64,000 nt of DNA from Pseudomonas sp. LB-090624 (GTDB lineage: Bacteria > Pseudomonadota > Gammaproteobacteria > Pseudomonadales > Pseudomonadaceae), in contig NZ_QJRL01000017.1 of assembly GCF_003205205.1 (NCBI RefSeq), positions 45,582-109,581 on the forward strand, written 5' to 3'. Position 1 is the first letter of the stretch. Each line of letters starts with the position of its first letter. Below the pieces are notes generated by a model. The model worked only from the letters and a program-made list of their open reading frames with translations. It was not told the DNA's origin and made no database searches. This document shows, piece by piece, positions 62,078 through 64,000 of the stretch. The position numbers and the translations under genes were made by a program.

Positions 62078-62977
62078 TCAGCGCTCGGCGAACACCACGG
62101 TACGCGCGGCCACCACCAGACAATCGGTCAGCTCTGGCGAAGAGAACTTGGTAAGGATGGCATTGGCCCCGGCCTGGGTCGCTTTCTCGCTGCTCATGGC
62201 ACTGTCCAGCGAGGTGTGCAACAGCACGTACAGGTGCTGGAAGTCGGGGGTTTCACGCAGGGTACGGGTGAAGGCGTAGCCGTCCATCTCGCTCATTTCG
62301 ATGTCGGAAACGATCACGTTGATCTCCTGGGCGGTGCCTTGCAGCTCAAGCAGAACGTTGATTGCGTCCTTGGCGCTGCGCGCGGTGTGGCACTCGATGC
62401 CGAGGTTGCGCAAGGTATGCACCGACTGTTGCAGGGCCACCTGGCTGTCGTCTACGACAAGGATGTTGGCGGCGGCCAGCAGGCTGGCGTCTTCCTCGCT
62501 CAAGGTACCGTGGGGTGGTTCGGCCACGGGCGGGGCGATGGCGTGGATGACTTTCTCGATGTCCAGCACCTGCACCAGGGTGTTGTCGACACGGGTCACG
62601 CCGGTGATGAAAGAGCGGTTGCCCGACGCGTAGGGCGGCGGTTTGATGTCGGTGCTCAGGCAATGCACGATGCGGCTGACCGCCTGCACGTGCAGGCCCT
62701 GGCGCGAGCGGCTGATCTCGGTGACGATCAGGCAGCCGCCCTGCGGGTCTTCGAGCGGCCGCTCGCCAATGGCGCGAGACAGGTCGATGACCGACAGCGA
62801 ATGGCCACGCAACGTCGCAACGCCTTTCACGTTGGGGTGCGATTCCGGCAGTTTGGTCAGCGGCGGGCAGGGGATGATTTCGCTGACCTTGAGCAGGTTG
62901 ATAGCCATCAACTTGCCGCTGCGCAGGGTGAACAGCAGCAGCGACAGCGAGTCCGCGCGGGCTTTTTGCGTGGTCAT
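62078..62977 (-). CDS. cheV: chemotaxis coupling protein CheV
   Basis: CheV links receptors to the CheA kinase and has a CheW-like domain (residues 1-155) fused to a receiver domain (from about 170) with ILVVDDSQVA and phospho-site D in VIVSDIEMSEMDGY. The 299-residue length is normal. A perfect FliA promoter lies upstream, tying it to flagellar gene control. It is a single gene. The product should modulate adaptation of chemotaxis. Confidence 0.94.
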   Translation of the reverse strand: MTTQKARADSLSLLLFTLRSGKLMAINLLKVSEIIPCPPLTKLPESHPNVKGVATLRGHSLSVIDLSRAIGERPLEDPQGGCLIVTEISRSRQGLHVQAVSRIVHCLSTDIKPPPYASGNRSFITGVTRVDNTLVQVLDIEKVIHAIAPPVAEPPHGTLSEEDASLLAAANILVVDDSQVALQQSVHTLRNLGIECHTARSAKDAINVLLELQGTAQEINVIVSDIEMSEMDGYAFTRTLRETPDFQHLYVLLHTSLDSAMSSEKATQAGANAILTKFSSPELTDCLVVAARTVVFAER

Positions 62978-63010
62978 GGTGACCTTCGGTGGGGAACAGG
63001 GGATATCTGG

Positions 63011-63037
63011 TTATCGGCGCTTTGGCGGCTGGCTTTA
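63011..63037 (-). promoter_or_regulatory. FliA (sigma-28) promoter of cheV
   Basis: On the minus strand TAAAG-N14-GCCGATAA is an exact match to the flagellar sigma-28 consensus. It lies 34 bases before the cheV start. Confidence 0.85.
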
Positions 63038-63091
63038 GGGTATTGATGGCAGTGGGTGGGGTCGCCTTGGTTTTTGTATTGCCAGTGAGAC

Positions 63092-63308
63092 CGAGCGCCG
63101 CCCGCGCGGCGCATCGCGAGCTGCGCTCGCTCCTACGGTTGTTCCGGGCCAGTTATTTCTGGGGGATTTGCGCGCGAACGCCTTGGTACATGGCGCGATA
63201 TCGCGTCGTACAAACAAGGCGGTCGCGTGCGCCTGTCACAGGCGTGACTGGCCAGAAAAAAACGTAGGAGCGAGCGCAGCTCGCGATGCGCCGCGCGGGC
63301 GGCGCTCG
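63092..63308. repeat. composite palindromic repeat, copy 1 of array
   Basis: Perfect 44-bp inverted repeats at 63092-63135 and 63265-63308 flank a centre with nested palindromes, including CGCGATATCGCG. It belongs to the same family as the element at 27085. A 113-base spacer follows, ending at the next copy. Confidence 0.93.
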
Positions 63309-63421
63309 ATTTCTGCAACACCCTAAAACCCACGCCAAACATACCCGGCCATTCCGCAATCTCATGCCATGCGGTGTGGCTTCGTAAGGGTATGGCGGTA
63401 GAGGTGCGTCGCGTGGAAGAC

Positions 63422-63628
63422 CGAGCGCCGCCCGCGCGGCGCATCGCGAGCTGCGCTCGCTCCTACGGTTGTTTCGGGCCAATTATTCCTGGGGGATTTG
63501 CGCGCGAGCGCCTTGGCGCATGGCGCGAGATCGCGTCGTAAAACAAGGCGGTCGCGCGCGCCTGTCACAGGCGTGACTGGCCAGAAAAAAACGTAGGAGC
63601 TCGCGATGCGCCGCGCGGGCGGCGCTCG
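63422..63628. repeat. composite palindromic repeat, copy 2 of array
   Basis: It is nearly identical to copy 1, 330 bases downstream, except that the right arm lacks 9 bases. The spacer before it is repeated almost exactly after it (63629-63741), so the whole 320-330-base unit is in tandem. Confidence 0.92.
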
Positions 63629-63741
63629 ATTTCTGCAACACCCTAAATCCCACGCCAAACATACCCGGCCATTCCGCAATCTCATGCCATGCGGTGTGGC
63701 TTCGTAAGGGTATGGCGGTAGAGGTGCGTCGTCTGGGAGAC

Positions 63742-63872
63742 CGAGCGCCGCCCGCGCGGCGCATCGCGAGCTGCGCTCGCTCCTACGGTTGTTTCGGGCC
63801 AGTTATTTCTGGGGGATTTGCGCGCGAACGCCTTGGTACATGGCGCGATATCGCGTCGTACAAACGAGGCGG
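63742..63872. repeat. composite palindromic repeat, truncated copy 3
   Basis: It has the left arm and about half the centre, then breaks off at 63872. The right arm is missing. The sequence beyond is unrelated to the repeat. Confidence 0.9.
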
Positions 63873-64000
63873 TGATCGTGTCCCGGGAAGTGGTGTAACT
63901 GAACCAGCCGAAGGCGCCCTGCAGGCGAAAGAGGATGGTCATCGTGGTTCTTGGCTAACGTTGAGTTTGCGAAGACCAAACACTCACCAGAGAAACCACG
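63873..64000 (-). other. unassigned end of window; possible minus-strand gene start
   Basis: Reading on the minus strand from 63942, a frame begins MTILFRLQGAFGWFSYTTSR and runs into the truncated repeat copy. It may be the 5' remnant of a gene broken by the repeat, or chance. No family is recognised. Confidence 0.25.

Noticed and set aside
63092..63872. CRISPR array or insertion sequence at the right end
   Set aside because: Repeats are over 200 bases with near-identical spacers, and there are no cas genes or transposase. It is a palindromic repeat array.
63153..63942. Open frames running through the repeat array
   Set aside because: They are created by the repeats themselves and repeat the same arginine- and alanine-rich peptide in each copy.

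Overview
The window reads as chromosomal core-genome DNA of a fluorescent pseudomonad, most likely of the Pseudomonas putida group. The basis is the high GC content, the gene families and their order (hemH, uraA-upp, hpt, mqo; trxB, nadC, ampDE; fruR divergent from fruBKA), the OprD-type porin, and a family of G+C-rich palindromic repeats of the kind P. putida genomes carry. No tRNA, rRNA, CRISPR array, prophage or transposase was seen. About 58 protein genes are supported.

Layout. 0.1-7.7 kb: a TIGR01777 epimerase and ferrochelatase (hemH); pyrimidine and purine salvage (upp-uraA, hpt) with a small cupin gene; two small conserved proteins; and malate:quinone oxidoreductase (mqo) with an unusually long upstream region. 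8.2-16.1 kb: small conserved proteins, a YajG-like lipoprotein, an acyltransferase, a CPXCG / DUF2007 / SRAP (YedK) trio, an M48 lipoprotein protease, a GDT1-type Mn exporter behind a yybP-ykoY riboswitch, rsmC, and a D-2-hydroxyacid dehydrogenase. 16.3-24.6 kb: an accessory-looking unit of acyl-CoA ligase, DUF1302, DUF1329 and a 905-residue MalT/LuxR-type regulator. 24.8-31.8 kb: a response regulator with TPR repeats plus a very small soluble histidine kinase, a glyoxalase II-like hydrolase, an OmpA-like lipoprotein, pta, a DUF3565 protein and a SlyD-like isomerase.

31.8-44.1 kb: a glutathione peroxidase behind a compact structured RNA, a GT4 glycosyltransferase, a soluble BdlA-like chemoreceptor, cysZ, trxB with an OxyR-like site, nadC, a DUF1631 protein, ampDE and a TatD nuclease. 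44.1-49.9 kb: the fructose phosphotransferase system (fruR, fruBKA) with a clear Cra/FruR operator. 50-63 kb: a four-helix-bundle protein behind a sigma-54-type promoter, a membrane diguanylate cyclase, an OprD-family porin, a four-gene RND efflux plus two-component operon, a cysteine-cluster protein and cheV with a textbook FliA promoter. The last kilobase is a tandem array of large palindromic repeats.

No clearly unprecedented multi-gene system stands out. The observations I rate highest are the reciprocal N/H change in the SRAP active site, the structured RNA before the peroxidase gene, the possible ~0.5 kb mqo leader, the acyl-CoA ligase/DUF1302/DUF1329/MalT-like unit, the RND operon lacking an outer-membrane factor, and the composite repeats, one of which supplies the stop codon of a glycosyltransferase gene.
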